From: Agrococcus baldri | GTDB taxonomy: Bacteria; Actinomycetota; Actinomycetes; Actinomycetales; Microbacteriaceae | Direction: 5' to 3' | NCBI GenBank assembly: GCA_900114805.1 | Contig: FOZN01000001.1 | Location: forward strand, 186,001-250,000 | Length of the DNA: 64,000 bases | Shown here: in pieces, positions 30,050 to 39,799 of the stretch | Layout: each line of letters begins with the position of its first letter | Numbering within the stretch: the first letter of the stretch is position 1 | Made by a program: the position numbers and the translations under genes | The notes under the pieces: model-generated | What the model was told of the DNA's origin: nothing | The model's input: only the letters and a program-made list of their open reading frames with translations | Database searches by the model: none

Positions 30050-30055
30050 ATTCTA
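30050..30055 (-). promoter_or_regulatory. -10 box ahead of the guanidine riboswitch
   Basis: TAGAAT on the minus strand would place transcription start near 30043, about 20 nt before the aptamer. The -35 candidate CTGCCA at 30073-30078 is weak. Confidence 0.45.
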
Positions 30056-30111
30056 GCAAGTCCGGGCCGATCTGGCAGGGTGTGCCCGGGGTCTCGCGCT
30101 GGGCGGAGCGG

Positions 30112-30501
30112 TCAGCGAGCGTCAGGGCCGTCGTCGCGCAGCGCGTCGTCGCCGAGGGCGGTGTGCGCGCGCCAGGTGGCGAGCGTGAGCCCGATGAGGA
30201 GCACGATGGCGGCGAGCACGAGCAGCACCGCGGATTCGTCGGCGCTTCCCTGCGCACCGGCGACGAGCGCGCCGCCAGCCGCCACCGCGGCGACCGCCGC
30301 GGTCAGCCAGGTCAGCGGCGTGGCGGCGCGGTGGGTGCCCGTGTAGACCCGCGCATCCGTCCGCAGCCGCCAGCCGAGCAGCCCCAGCACGGGCGTCGGC
30401 GCGATGCGGCCCAGGCCGATGAGGTGCACGACGATGCCGATCGCGAGCGAGCCCAGCATCAGCAGCAGCGAGCCGAGCGAGAGGGCGACGGCGGGATCCA
30501 T
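30112..30501 (-). CDS. SdpI-family membrane protein
   Basis: A 129-residue protein with three or four hydrophobic segments (about 7-28, 62-82 and 88-110). The motif GWRLRTDARVYTGTHRAATP between the first two segments resembles the conserved loop of the SdpI/YhfL family. In Bacillus, SdpI gives immunity to the SDP toxin; most actinobacterial members have no known role, so I would not infer immunity. It ends 30 nt inside a small minus-strand group with the P-loop kinase. Confidence 0.6.
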   Translation of the reverse strand: MDPAVALSLGSLLLMLGSLAIGIVVHLIGLGRIAPTPVLGLLGWRLRTDARVYTGTHRAATPLTWLTAAVAAVAAGGALVAGAQGSADESAVLLVLAAIVLLIGLTLATWRAHTALGDDALRDDGPDAR

Positions 30502-30519
30502 GCGCCCATCCTGGCAGGA

Positions 30520-30981
30520 TCAGGCGGTGTCGACGGTGCGGTGCCGCTCGTCGTCGCCGGGCCACTCGAAGCCGGCGACATAGTCGCGCAGCTCCTCGTC
30601 GCTGAGCACCACCGACTCGGGGCCGGCCTCGCGCTCGTGCGAGCGCTCCAGCAGCGCTTCGAGCGGGGCTCGCACGACGACCAGCTCGACCTGCGCGTCC
30701 ATGGCGCCGCAGCGCATCCGCCACCGATCCCGCACGCCGCGGGTCGACAGCGACGCGTCGAGCACCACGTGCCGGTCGGCCGAGACGGCATCGGCGACCT
30801 GCCGATGGAAGTCGTCATCGATCTCGTGCATGAGCTGCTGCGAAGGCTTGCCGTCGCGCACCCCGCGCGCCCACGCCTCGCGGTCGTAGGAGAGCACGAG
30901 CGCTCCCCCGGCTTCGAGCTCGCGCGCGAGGGTCGACTTGCCCGCGCAGGCGGGCCCGCACAGCAGTGTGACCTGGGCCAT
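30520..30981 (-). CDS. P-loop AAA_33-type kinase
   Basis: A 153-residue small kinase-like NTPase. The Walker A motif GPACAGKST is at residues 9-17 and an Asp in VLDAS forms the Walker B position. The Arg-rich C-terminal half (VVRAPLEALLERSHERE) looks like a LID region. It resembles actinobacterial AAA_33 proteins related to zeta toxins and small-molecule kinases; the substrate is unknown. It is translated from a leaderless start. Confidence 0.8.
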   Translation of the reverse strand: MAQVTLLCGPACAGKSTLARELEAGGALVLSYDREAWARGVRDGKPSQQLMHEIDDDFHRQVADAVSADRHVVLDASLSTRGVRDRWRMRCGAMDAQVELVVVRAPLEALLERSHEREAGPESVVLSDEELRDYVAGFEWPGDDERHRTVDTA

Positions 30982-30988
30982 GTGCGCG

Positions 30989-30994
30989 AGCCTA
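30989..30994 (-). promoter_or_regulatory. -10 box of leaderless P-loop kinase gene
   Basis: TAGGCT on the minus strand ends 7 nt before the ATG at 30981. Confidence 0.45.
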
Positions 30995-31017
30995 CGCGTC
31001 GCCCGCGCCAGAGGATT

Positions 31018-31078
31018 TCAACGTGCCAGGTGGGGGTTCGCCGCAACTATCGCGGCGGCGTACCACCTCGCACGTTGA
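31018..31078. repeat. 61-bp long imperfect palindrome
   Basis: TCAACGTGC (31018-31026) pairs with GCACGTTGA (31070-31078). AGGTGG pairs with CCACCT one base further in, and an inner arm pairs CGCCGC with GCGGCG around the apex AACTATC. It lies in a 228-nt gene-free gap between the P-loop kinase and the PLDc_N gene. I see nothing else in this gap except an open tail with no start. Confidence 0.75.
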
Positions 31079-31209
31079 GAAGCCGGGGTGAGCCGGGCGC
31101 GACCCGAGTAGCAGTCAGCGCAGGTCGAACCGCACCACCGAGCCGCCGCCGGTCGAGATCGTGTCGAGCCTGATGAATGCGCGGCCCCGGTTCTCGGGCG
31201 GCGCGGGCG

Positions 31210-31452
31210 CTACGAGGCGGTCGGCGCGGCGGCGTCCCTCGGGCGGCCGAGCACGAACCAGGCGATAGCGCCGAGCACGGGCGCGACGACGATGACGAGC
31301 GCCCAGAGGAGCTGCTGGCCGCCCGTGTGCGCCTTCGAGCGCAGCGCCTGCCACAGCGCCGTCACCATCAGCGCGAGCACCACCACGACCACGCCTGACC
31401 AGATCAGGTCGTAGCTCGCGGGCAGCAGCGGGTTCGGCAGCTGAGAGATCAC
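31210..31452 (-). CDS. PLDc_N-domain small membrane protein
   Basis: An 80-residue protein with two membrane helices (about 17-37 and 48-68). The second helix block LWALVIVVAPVLGAIAWFVLGRP matches the PLDc_N (phospholipase D N-terminal membrane) domain found as a stand-alone protein in many actinobacteria; no catalytic HKD motif is present. GTG start, leaderless. Function unknown. Confidence 0.75.
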   Translation of the reverse strand: MISQLPNPLLPASYDLIWSGVVVVVLALMVTALWQALRSKAHTGGQQLLWALVIVVAPVLGAIAWFVLGRPRDAAAPTAS

Positions 31453-31458
31453 GACGAC

Positions 31459-31464
31459 AGGCTA
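31459..31464 (-). promoter_or_regulatory. -10 box of leaderless PLDc_N gene
   Basis: TAGCCT on the minus strand ends 6 nt before the GTG at 31452. Confidence 0.45.
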
Positions 31465-31515
31465 TCGGCGCGGTGCGGCGCTGCTCAAGGCTCGCTCGCG
31501 CCGCGGCGCGCCCGG

Positions 31516-32790
31516 TCAGTGCGCGGTGCGGCCGCGGGCGAGCGGAGAGACCGCGAGCCCGATCGCCGCGATCGCGAAGCCTGCGCAGACGATCGCGAGG
31601 GCCGGGCCGAAGCCGATCGCGTCGCCCAGCAGCCCAGCGAGCGGTGCCGAGATGACGAACATCGCGCGGTTGACGGTGCGCATCGTGGCGTTCATCCGCG
31701 CCTGCATGCGGTCGGGCGTCGCGCGCTGCCGCAGCGCCATCTCGCTCGGGTTGCCGATGCCCATGCCGACGCCGACGAGCGCCAGCCCCGCCAGCAGCAC
31801 GACCGTCGAGAGACCGGCGGTGAGCACGTCGCCCGCGAAGGCGCTGAGCGCGACGGCGCTCCACGCGATGGGCGAGGTCACGCGGCTGACGATGATGGTG
31901 CGCGCAGCGCCCAGGCGCGAGCCGACGACGCCCGCGAGGGACGTGCCCACGAGCGTCGCCGCGCCGAGCACACCGATCGCCAGGCCCAAGCCAGCGGGCC
32001 CGGCCTCGAGCTCGAGCAGCACCAGCGGCACGAGCAGCGTCATCGCTGCGCCGTTGCACAGGAACCACACGTGCGTCCAGCGCGCGAAAGGACCCAGACG
32101 CGGATGCCGGTGCACGAAGCGCAGGCCGTGCGCGATCGAGCGCCCCAGGCCGTGCGCGCGGCGCGGCAGCCGCTCATCGGCCGGCAGCGTCCACAGCACC
32201 ACGGCCGAGACAACGTGCGCACCGGCGGCCAGCAGCAGCGAGATGGGCGCCCCGAGCCAGGCGATCACGACGCCCGAGACCGCGGGCCCGGCCGACTGCG
32301 CCGCGTTCGAGCCGATGTCGAGCCGCTGGTGCGCGGGCAGCAGCCGGTCGCGGCCGACCAGTCGCGGCACGAACGCCTGCGAGGCGGCGTCGTTCACGAG
32401 GCTCGCTGTGCCGAGCAGCATGACCGCGAGCAGCAGCACCCACAGCGCGCCGCCGCCGCTCAGCCAGACGGCTGCGAGGCCGCCCAGGACGACCGCGCGC
32501 ACGACGTCGCTGACGATCATGACCGTGCGCCGACGCATCCGCTCGACGATCGCGCCGACCAGCAGCCCCAGCACCATGTAGGGCAGCCAGCGGGCCGAGG
32601 AGAGCCAGCCGACCTCGGTCGCTCCGCCGCCGAGGTCGAGCACGACCATCGTCTGCAGGGCGATGACCGCCAGGCCGAGGCCGGTCTCGGTGGCGAGCTC
32701 GACGCTCCAGAAGCGCCAGAACGCGGCCCCCATCGGGGCCGCGCGTGCCCGCCCGCGCCCAGGACGCATCCGCCCCGGCCTGTCGGTCAT
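31516..32790 (-). CDS. MFS transporter (MFS_3 type)
   Basis: A 424-residue major-facilitator protein with about 12 hydrophobic helices. The loop after helix 2 reads GAIVERMRRRTVMIVSD, and PRLVGRDRLLPAHQRLDIGSN and ATPDRMQARMNATMRTVN are typical of the enterobactin-exporter-like MFS_3 branch that includes macrolide and siderophore pumps. The substrate cannot be assigned. It starts 7 nt after the prfA stop, so it may be co-transcribed with prfA, although it is not part of the usual rho-prfA-prmC order. Confidence 0.85.
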   Translation of the reverse strand: MTDRPGRMRPGRGRARAAPMGAAFWRFWSVELATETGLGLAVIALQTMVVLDLGGGATEVGWLSSARWLPYMVLGLLVGAIVERMRRRTVMIVSDVVRAVVLGGLAAVWLSGGGALWVLLLAVMLLGTASLVNDAASQAFVPRLVGRDRLLPAHQRLDIGSNAAQSAGPAVSGVVIAWLGAPISLLLAAGAHVVSAVVLWTLPADERLPRRAHGLGRSIAHGLRFVHRHPRLGPFARWTHVWFLCNGAAMTLLVPLVLLELEAGPAGLGLAIGVLGAATLVGTSLAGVVGSRLGAARTIIVSRVTSPIAWSAVALSAFAGDVLTAGLSTVVLLAGLALVGVGMGIGNPSEMALRQRATPDRMQARMNATMRTVNRAMFVISAPLAGLLGDAIGFGPALAIVCAGFAIAAIGLAVSPLARGRTAH

Positions 32791-32797
32791 GCCGCGG

Positions 32798-33880
32798 TCA
32801 GCCCTCGTCGCCAGCGAGGGCCGCGAGCCGCGCCTCCTCGTCGGCGCTGATGCAGGAGTCGATGACCGCTTGCAGCGCGCCGTCCATGACGGTGTCGAGG
32901 TTGTAGGCCTTGAAACCGGTGCGGTGGTCGGCGATGCGGTTCTCGGGGAAGTTGTAGGTGCGGATGCGCTCGGAGCGGTCCATGCCGCGGATCTGCGACT
33001 TGCGCGCGTCGGAGGCGGCCGCCTCGAGCTCCTCCTGCTGCCGCGCCAGCAGCCGGGCGCGCAGCACGCGCATGCCGGCCTCGCGGTTCTGCAGCTGGCT
33101 CTTCTCGTTCTGCATCGACACGGTGATGCCGGTCGGCACGTGCGTGATGCGCACGGCCGAGTCGGTGGTGTTCACGCTCTGACCACCGGGGCCCGAGGAG
33201 CGGTAGACGTCGATCTTCAGGTCGTTCTGGTCGATCTGGATCTCGTCCGGCGCATCCACCTCGGGGAAGACCAGCACGCCGGTCGTGGAGGTGTGGATGC
33301 GGCCCTGCGACTCGGTCGCCGGCACGCGCTGCACGCGATGCACGCCGCCCTCGTACTTCAGCGACGCCCAGACGCCCTCGGCGGGGTCATTCGAGGAGGA
33401 CTTGATGGCGATCTGCACATCCTTGTAGCCGCCCATGTCGCTGGCGGTCGACTCGAGCATCTCGACCTTCCAGCCGCGGGCGGCCGCGTAGTGCGAGTAC
33501 ATGCGCACCAGGTCGGCCGCGAACAGCGCCGACTCCTCGCCGCCCTCGCCGCCCTTGACCTCCATGATCACATCGCGCCCGTCGTCGGGGTCGCGCGGGA
33601 TGAGGAGCCTGCGCAGCTTCTCCTCCGCCTCGTGGGCGGTCTGCTCGAGCGCGGGCACCTCCTCGGCGAAGGCGTCGTCCTCGCGGGCGAGCTCGCGCGC
33701 CGCCTCGAGGTCCTCGACCGAGGCCTGCCAGCGCTCGTGCGCTGCCTTGATCTGGTTGAGCTCGGCGTAGCGCCGGTTCACCCGGCGCGCACGCACAGCA
33801 TCGGCGTGCAGCGCCGGGTCGGCGAGCTGCTGCTCGAGGTCGGCGTGCTCGGCGAGCAGCCCGGCGACCGACTCGAACAT
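32798..33880 (-). CDS. prfA: Peptide chain release factor 1
   Basis: A 360-residue RF1 that releases peptides at UAA and UAG. The GGQ motif sits in [19 protein letters not shown] (about residue 230), and the domain 2 stop-recognition region precedes it. GGQ methylation is the job of PrmC encoded at 26,591. It starts one base after the rho stop. Confidence 0.96.
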   Translation of the reverse strand: MFESVAGLLAEHADLEQQLADPALHADAVRARRVNRRYAELNQIKAAHERWQASVEDLEAARELAREDDAFAEEVPALEQTAHEAEEKLRRLLIPRDPDDGRDVIMEVKGGEGGEESALFAADLVRMYSHYAAARGWKVEMLESTASDMGGYKDVQIAIKSSSNDPAEGVWASLKYEGGVHRVQRVPATESQGRIHTSTTGVLVFPEVDAPDEIQIDQNDLKIDVYRSSGPGGQSVNTTDSAVRITHVPTGITVSMQNEKSQLQNREAGMRVLRARLLARQQEELEAAASDARKSQIRGMDRSERIRTYNFPENRIADHRTGFKAYNLDTVMDGALQAVIDSCISADEEARLAALAGDEG

Positions 33881-33881
33881 G

Positions 33882-36242
33882 TCAGTCCTTGTCGTGCTGG
33901 CCGGGCACCGACTTCGAGACCTTCATCAGGAACTCGACGTTCGACTGCGTCTCCTTGAGCTGCTTGAGCACCAGCTCGAGCGCCTGCTGCGTCTCGAGGC
34001 CGGCGAGGGCCCGGCGCAGCTTCCACATCACCTTGGTCTCCTCGACGCCCATGAGCATCTCTTCACGACGGGTGCCGGATGCGTTGACGTCGACCGCGGG
34101 GAAGATGCGCTTGTCGGCCATGTGGCGTGAGAGGCGCAGCTCCATGTTGCCGGTGCCCTTGAACTCCTCGAAGATCACCTCGTCCATCTTCGAGCCGGTC
34201 TCGACGAGCGCGGTGGCGAGGATGGTGAGCGAGCCGCCGTGCTCGATGTTGCGCGCGGCGCCGAAGAACTTCTTCGGCGGGTACAGCGCGCTCGAGTCGA
34301 CGCCGCCGGAGAGAATCCGGCCCGAGGGCGGGGCGGAGAGGTTGTAGGCACGGCCGAGGCGCGTGATGCCGTCGAGCAGCACGACCACGTCGTGACCGAG
34401 CTCGACCAGACGCTTGGCGCGCTCGATCGCGAGCTCGGCGACGATCGTGTGATCCTCGGCGGGCCGGTCGAAGGTCGACGCGATGACCTCGCCCTTGACG
34501 GTGCGCTGGAAGTCGGTGACCTCCTCGGGGCGCTCGTCGACGAGCACGATCATCAGGTGCACTTCGGGGTTGTTCTCGGCGATCGCGTTGGCGATGGCCT
34601 GCATGACGAGCGTCTTGCCGGCCTTGGGCGGCGAGACGATCAGGCCGCGCTGGCCCTTGCCGATCGGCGCGACCAGGTCGATGACGCGGGTCGAGAGCTT
34701 GTTCGACGTGGTCTCCAGGCGCAGGCGCTCCTGCGGGTAGAGCGGCGTCAGCTTCGAGAACTCGACGCGGGCGAGCGAGTCCTCGGTGGTCTGGCCGTTG
34801 ATCGTGTCGACGCGCACGAGCGCGTTGTACTTCTGGCGCGTCGAGTGCTGCTCGCCCTCGCGCGGCTGCTTGATGGCGCCGACGACGGCGTCGCCCTTGC
34901 GCAGGCCGTGCTTCTTGACCTGGGCGAGCGAGACGTAGACGTCGTTCGAGCCGGGCAGGTAGCCGGAGGTGCGCACGAAGGCGTAGTTGTCGAGCACGTC
35001 GAGGATGCCGGCGACCGGCAGCAGCACGTCGTCCTCGTGGATCTGCGGCTCGTCGTCCTGGCCGCGCGTGCGGGTGCGCTCACGGCCGCGGCCGCGGCGC
35101 GAGCCGCCGTCCTGGTCGGACTGCTGCTGGTTGCCGCCCTGGTTGCCGCCCTGGTTGCCGCCCTGGCCACCCTGGTTGCCGTTCTGGCCCCGGCCGCGAC
35201 CGCGACCGCGGCGCGAGCCGCCCTCGTCGTCCGAGTCGTCGTCCTGCTGCTGGTTCTGCTGGCCGCGCTGGTTGCCGCGCTGGCCGTCCTGCTGGTCGCC
35301 GCCCTGGCCGCCCTTGCCGCGGCTGCGGCGGCGGCGCGAGTTCGACGACTGCTGGTCGTCGCCCTGGTCGTCCTGGTCGTCGCCGCGCTGGTCGTCGCGG
35401 CGGTCGCCGTCGTTCGAGCCGCTGTCGGACTCGGTGGCGGATGCGTTGCCGCGGCCACGGCGCGAACGCGACGTGCCTGCGTCGGCCGCAGGCGCATCCG
35501 TCGTGGTCTGCTCGTCGGCGTCGGCCTTGTCGCCGCGCTTGCGGTTGCCGCGCTTGTCGGAGTCGGCCTTGTCGCTGTCGGCCTTGTCGCTGTCGGCCTT
35601 GTCGCTGCCAGCCTTGTCGGAATCGCCCTTGTCGGCGGCCTTGTCGGAGCCGGCCTTGTCGCTGCTCTTCTTGTCGAGGGCGCTCTCGAGGAGGGCGGCG
35701 GCGCCGTCCTGCTCGGCGGGGGCTGCGGCCTCGGCGGCTGCGGCCTCGTCGGCGCGCTTCTGCGCGGCGGTGCGGCGCGCGGGACGCTTGGTGGCCGGCT
35801 TCTCGGCGGCGGCGGCCCCGCTGCCGGTGTCGGCTGCGGGCTGCTCGCTCGAGCCGGCGCTGGCCGACTCGGTGACGGCCGAGCCGGTGGTTCCCGACTC
35901 GGTGGTGCCGGAATCGGTGCCGGCGGCCTCGACCGCGGCTGCCTCGTCGGCGCGCTTCTGCGCGGCCGTGCGGCGCGCGGGACGCTTGGTGGCCGGCTTC
36001 TCGGCCGAGGCGGCGTCTGCTGCGGCCTGCGCGGGCGCAGCCTCAGCGGCGGGCGCCTCGGCGGCGGCGGTCGAGGCGGGGGCCGCAGCCTGCTCCGCCA
36101 CTGACGACGACGACGCGCGGCGCGAGCGGCGCTTGGGCGCGGCGGGTGCCTCGGACGGTGCTGTCTCGGCCTGCGCAGCCTCGGCTGCGGGGTTGGTGGC
36201 AGCGTCTGCTGCCGGGGTGCGGTTGGTCGACTCGCTGGTCAT
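33882..36242 (-). CDS. rho: Transcription termination factor Rho with long disordered insert
   Basis: About 786 residues. The conserved ATPase core begins near residue 405 ([20 protein letters not shown]). The Walker A motif is [14 protein letters not shown], then [14 protein letters not shown] and [13 protein letters not shown] with the R-loop. The first 400 residues are low complexity. They are Ala/Glu-rich at the start, then carry SDKAD repeats and Arg/Gly/Asn/Gln-rich runs, including a 20-plus residue block ([10 protein letters not shown] onward) present twice. Long basic N-terminal regions occur in other actinobacterial Rho proteins and increase RNA binding. The ATG at 36242 has GAAGGAG 10 nt upstream. 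Confidence 0.95.
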   Translation of the reverse strand: MTSESTNRTPAADAATNPAAEAAQAETAPSEAPAAPKRRSRRASSSSVAEQAAAPASTAAAEAPAAEAAPAQAAADAASAEKPATKRPARRTAAQKRADEAAAVEAAGTDSGTTESGTTGSAVTESASAGSSEQPAADTGSGAAAAEKPATKRPARRTAAQKRADEAAAAEAAAPAEQDGAAALLESALDKKSSDKAGSDKAADKGDSDKAGSDKADSDKADSDKADSDKRGNRKRGDKADADEQTTTDAPAADAGTSRSRRGRGNASATESDSGSNDGDRRDDQRGDDQDDQGDDQQSSNSRRRRSRGKGGQGGDQQDGQRGNQRGQQNQQQDDDSDDEGGSRRGRGRGRGQNGNQGGQGGNQGGNQGGNQQQSDQDGGSRRGRGRERTRTRGQDDEPQIHEDDVLLPVAGILDVLDNYAFVRTSGYLPGSNDVYVSLAQVKKHGLRKGDAVVGAIKQPREGEQHSTRQKYNALVRVDTINGQTTEDSLARVEFSKLTPLYPQERLRLETTSNKLSTRVIDLVAPIGKGQRGLIVSPPKAGKTLVMQAIANAIAENNPEVHLMIVLVDERPEEVTDFQRTVKGEVIASTFDRPAEDHTIVAELAIERAKRLVELGHDVVVLLDGITRLGRAYNLSAPPSGRILSGGVDSSALYPPKKFFGAARNIEHGGSLTILATALVETGSKMDEVIFEEFKGTGNMELRLSRHMADKRIFPAVDVNASGTRREEMLMGVEETKVMWKLRRALAGLETQQALELVLKQLKETQSNVEFLMKVSKSVPGQHDKD

Positions 36243-36377
36243 GACGCGAGGGCTCCTTCGATGTTGGCCCGCGCGCGATGCCGCGGGCATGGGACCTTGT
36301 CTCCCGCTGCGCCCACGGCCGGTGCAGCGAACAGTGCTGGCCGACGGTCGAGCGCATCAGAAATGCAGAGAGTGGAG

Positions 36378-37367
36378 TCAGAAACTCCCCGAACCGGGCT
36401 GGGCCGCGGCACTGGTGGGGATGCGCTCCACTGTACCACCGCGGATGTCGACCGCGAGCAGGCGCGCAGTCCATCCCTCGGGGCGGTTCTCGACGATGGT
36501 CGCCGCCTCGAGCCGGGCCGCCGGGTCGGCGGCGAGCACGAGCACCGACGGGCCGGCACCCGAGACGACGGCCGCGTGGCCGGCGGCGCGCAGCTGCTCG
36601 ACGAGCTCGCTCGTCTGCGGCATGGCGCTGGCCCGATACGACTGGTGCAGGCGATCCTCGGTGGCATCGAGCAGCAGCTCGGGGCTCTGCGTCAGCGCCG
36701 CGACCAGCAGCGCCGAGCGCGAGAGGTTGAAGACGGCGTCGGCGTGCGGCACGGCCTCCGGCTGCAGGCTGCGGGCGAGCTTCGTCGACATGGTCGCCTC
36801 GGGCACCGCGACCAGCAGCGAGACGCCGCGGTGCACGGCGAGCTGCTTGTGGCGCGGGCCGCTCTGGTCGACCCAGGCGATGGTGAGGCCGCCGAAGATG
36901 GCGGGCGCGACGTTGTCGGGGTGGCCCTCGAGCTCGGTCGCGTAGCGCAGCACGTCGTCGTCGGTGACCTCGACGATGCCCTCGAGCAGCCCCTTCGCCG
37001 CCAGCACGCCCGAGACGATCGCGGCGCCGGAGGAGCCCATGCCGCGGCCGTGCGGGATGCTGTTGGTCGCCGTGAGCGCGAGCCCGGGCGCCTCGACGCC
37101 CACCCGGTCGAACACGTGCAGGATCGCGCGCGCCACCAGGTTGGTCTCGTCGGTGGGCACGGCGTGCTCGGTGTCCGCGGCGCCGATGCCCGCGACCTCC
37201 ACCGTCACGCCGGACGCGGTCGCCTCGACGTCGAGCTCGTCGTGCACGTTGAGCGCCAGGCCCAGCGTGTCGAAGCCGGGGCCGAGGTTGGCGCTGGTGG
37301 CGGGCACGCGCACGTGCACGCGACGGCCGAGCGGCACGGTCACATCAGTCACACCAGCACCGCTCAT
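36378..37367 (-). CDS. thrB: Homoserine kinase
   Basis: A 329-residue GHMP kinase. The N-terminal [19 protein letters not shown] and the ATP loop [18 protein letters not shown] (about residues 103-120) are diagnostic. The C-terminal motif [11 protein letters not shown] completes the fold. It phosphorylates homoserine for threonine synthesis. ATG at 37367 overlaps the thrC stop (ATGA); the frame stays open upstream inside thrC but is not homologous. Confidence 0.95.
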   Translation of the reverse strand: MSGAGVTDVTVPLGRRVHVRVPATSANLGPGFDTLGLALNVHDELDVEATASGVTVEVAGIGAADTEHAVPTDETNLVARAILHVFDRVGVEAPGLALTATNSIPHGRGMGSSGAAIVSGVLAAKGLLEGIVEVTDDDVLRYATELEGHPDNVAPAIFGGLTIAWVDQSGPRHKQLAVHRGVSLLVAVPEATMSTKLARSLQPEAVPHADAVFNLSRSALLVAALTQSPELLLDATEDRLHQSYRASAMPQTSELVEQLRAAGHAAVVSGAGPSVLVLAADPAARLEAATIVENRPEGWTARLLAVDIRGGTVERIPTSAAAQPGSGSF

Positions 37368-38479
37368 GCGAGGCCCAGCAGCTCGGCGACCTGCGTGGTG
37401 TCGGCGTCGGCCGACTCGGGCGCGGCGTCGGAGCCGTCGTCGAGCTTCAGCCCCCACTGGGCGTCCTTCAGGCCGTGGCCGGTGACCGTCAGCGCGATGG
37501 TCGAGCCGGCGGGGATCTCCCCCGCCGCGTGCCGCTCGAGCAGGCCCGCGACCGAGATCGCCGAGGCCGGCTCGACGAAGACGCCGGTCGAGGAGGCCAG
37601 CAGCCGCTGCGCCTTCAGGATGTCGGCGTCGGCGATCGCGCCGATGTAGCCGCCCGACTCGTCGCGGGCGTCGAGCGCCTGCTGCCACGAGGCCGGGTTG
37701 CCGATGCGGATGGCGGTGGCGACCGTGTCGGGCTCGAGCACCCGCTCGCCCCGCACGATCGGGGCGGCGCCGGCGGCCTGGAAGCCGAGCATGCGCGGCC
37801 GCTTGGTGGCGACACCGCTGGTCTCGGCCAGCGAGTAGCCGCGCCAGTAGCTGGTGATGTTGCCGGCGTTGCCGACCGGGATGCAGTGGATGTCGGGCGC
37901 GTCGCCCAGCACGTCGACGATCTCGAGCGCGGCGGTCTTCTGCCCCTCGATGCGGTCGTCGTTCACCGAGTTCACCAGGTGCACCGGGTACTGCTCGGCG
38001 AGCTCCTTCGAGATCTCGAGGCAGTCGTCGAAGTTGCCGCGCACCTGCACGATGCGGGCGCCGTGCACGACCGACTGGGCGAGCTTGCCCATCGAGATCT
38101 TGCCCTCGGGCACCAGCACGATCGCCTGGATGCCGGCGGCGGCCGCGTAGGCGGCGGCCGAGGCCGAGGTGTTGCCGGTGGAGGCGCAGGCGATCGCCTT
38201 CGCGCCCCGCTCGACGGCCCGCGAGACCGCGACGGTCATGCCGCGGTCCTTGAACGACCCCGTCGGGTTCAGGCCCTCGAACTTCACGAACACCCGCGCA
38301 TCCGTCAGCTGCGAGAGCGCGCGCGACTCGATGAGCGGGGTGCCGCCCTCGCCGAGCGTCACGACCGTGGACGCATCCGTCACGTTCAGCACGTCTGCCC
38401 ACTCGTGCAGCAGGCCGCGCCACTGGTTGCGTGAGCCCTGGTTGCGTACGCCCTGCGTGCGTGCAGTCTGGTTCGCCAT
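37364..38479 (-). CDS. thrC: Threonine synthase
   Basis: A 371-residue PLP enzyme converting O-phosphohomoserine to threonine. The PLP lysine is in [16 protein letters not shown] (about residue 77), [15 protein letters not shown] binds the phosphate, and the glycine-rich [11 protein letters not shown] is downstream. The first 20 residues carry a short RNQG/RTQG repetition not seen in the family. The start has AGGAGGAACCG ahead of the ATG, 9 nt after the hom stop. Confidence 0.95.
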   Translation of the reverse strand: MANQTARTQGVRNQGSRNQWRGLLHEWADVLNVTDASTVVTLGEGGTPLIESRALSQLTDARVFVKFEGLNPTGSFKDRGMTVAVSRAVERGAKAIACASTGNTSASAAAYAAAAGIQAIVLVPEGKISMGKLAQSVVHGARIVQVRGNFDDCLEISKELAEQYPVHLVNSVNDDRIEGQKTAALEIVDVLGDAPDIHCIPVGNAGNITSYWRGYSLAETSGVATKRPRMLGFQAAGAAPIVRGERVLEPDTVATAIRIGNPASWQQALDARDESGGYIGAIADADILKAQRLLASSTGVFVEPASAISVAGLLERHAAGEIPAGSTIALTVTGHGLKDAQWGLKLDDGSDAAPESADADTTQVAELLGLA

Positions 38480-38488
38480 CGGTTCCTC

Positions 38489-39799
38489 CTAGTCGATGAG
38501 CCGGATCACGCTGTCGATCCGCTCCACGTCATCCTGCTGCTCGAGCGCGGCGAGCACGTCTGCGATGCGCGCCTCGGTCGCGGTGTGGGTGCCGAGCACC
38601 AGGGTGGCGGCGCCGTCGCGCACATCCTGGCGCACCGACTCGACCGAGACGCCGTGCAGCGCCACGAGCCCGGCGATCACCGAGAGCACGCCCGGCTGGT
38701 CGGCGACCGTGAGCGCGATCTCGTGCCGCGCGAGCACCTCGCCGAAGGGCGCCAGCGGCAGCTTCGCGTGCGTCGAGCCGGCGGTGCCCGGGCCGCCCGC
38801 GACGTGCCGGCGCGCGATCGAGACCAGGTCCCCGAGCACCGCAGAGGCGGTCTCGGGCCCGCCGGCGCCGGCGCCGTAGAACATCAGGTCGCCCGCTGCC
38901 TCGGCGGTCACGAAGACGGCGTTCATCGCCTGGCGCACGGCGGCGAGCGGATGCGTCGCCGGCAGCGAGACGGGATGCACGCGTGCCGAGACGCGGTCGC
39001 CCGCACCGCCGGGCTGGCCCTCGCCGGCTGGCAGCCGCTCGCAGATCGCGACCAGCTTCAGCACCCGGCCGGCGCGCTCGGCCTGCGCGACCATGTCGCT
39101 GGTGACGCCGGTGATGCCCTCGCGGTGCACCTCGCTGGCGGGCACCTCGGTGTGGAAGGCGAGCGAGGCGAGGATGGTCGCCTTGCTGGCGGCGTCGAAG
39201 CCCTCGATGTCGGCGGTCGGGTCGGCCTCGGCGTAGCCGAGCTCGGTGGCGATCGCGAGCGACTCCTCGAGCGTGGAGCCCTCGGTGTGCATGCGGTCGA
39301 GGATGAAGTTGGTGGTGCCGTTGACGATGCCCATTACGCGGATGACGCGGTCGCCGGCGAGCGAGTGCTCGAGCGGGCGGATGATCGGGATGGCGCCGGC
39401 GACGGCAGCCTCGTAGGCGACCTGCGCGCCGACGATCTCGGCCGCGGCGAACAGCTCGGGACCGTGCGCGGCGACCAGCGCCTTGTTGGCGGTGACGACG
39501 TCGGCGCCGGCGGCGAGCGCCTCGAGCAGCAGCGTGCGGGCCGGCTCGATGCCGCCCAGCAGCTCGACCACGATGTCGGCGCTGGCGACGAGCGTGTCGA
39601 GGTCGGTGGTGAGCAGCTCGCGCGGCAGCTCCACGTCGCGCTTGGCGTCGAGGTCGCGCACGCCGATGCCGACCAGCTCGAGGGGCGCGCCGACGCGGGC
39701 GGCGAACTCGTCGCCGTGCTCGAGCAGCAGGCGCGCCACCTGCGAGCCGACGCTGCCGGCGCCGAGCAGCGCGATGCGGAGGGAACGGTAGGAGTTCAT
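38489..39799 (-). CDS. hom: Homoserine dehydrogenase
   Basis: A 436-residue NAD(P)-dependent enzyme. The Rossmann loop LLGAGSVGSQVARLL is at about residues 11-25, the catalytic-domain signature GIVNGTTNFILDRM follows, and a C-terminal ACT domain (about residues 355-430) suggests threonine feedback. It reduces aspartate semialdehyde to homoserine. The ATG at 39799 overlaps the lysA stop (ATGA). Confidence 0.95.
   Translation of the reverse strand: MNSYRSLRIALLGAGSVGSQVARLLLEHGDEFAARVGAPLELVGIGVRDLDAKRDVELPRELLTTDLDTLVASADIVVELLGGIEPARTLLLEALAAGADVVTANKALVAAHGPELFAAAEIVGAQVAYEAAVAGAIPIIRPLEHSLAGDRVIRVMGIVNGTTNFILDRMHTEGSTLEESLAIATELGYAEADPTADIEGFDAASKATILASLAFHTEVPASEVHREGITGVTSDMVAQAERAGRVLKLVAICERLPAGEGQPGGAGDRVSARVHPVSLPATHPLAAVRQAMNAVFVTAEAAGDLMFYGAGAGGPETASAVLGDLVSIARRHVAGGPGTAGSTHAKLPLAPFGEVLARHEIALTVADQPGVLSVIAGLVALHGVSVESVRQDVRDGAATLVLGTHTATEARIADVLAALEQQDDVERIDSVIRLID

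Noticed and set aside
31115-31209. A C-terminal-looking tail (AFIRLDTISTGGGSVVRFDL) before the PLDc_N stop
   Set aside because: There is no start codon or upstream homologous part in that frame; it belongs to a frame opposite or overlapping other genes.
34239-36104. A 621-codon plus-strand frame rich in Val/Ala/Leu opposite rho
   Set aside because: The apparent membrane-like composition is the complement of the Asp/Glu/Gln-rich rho insert.
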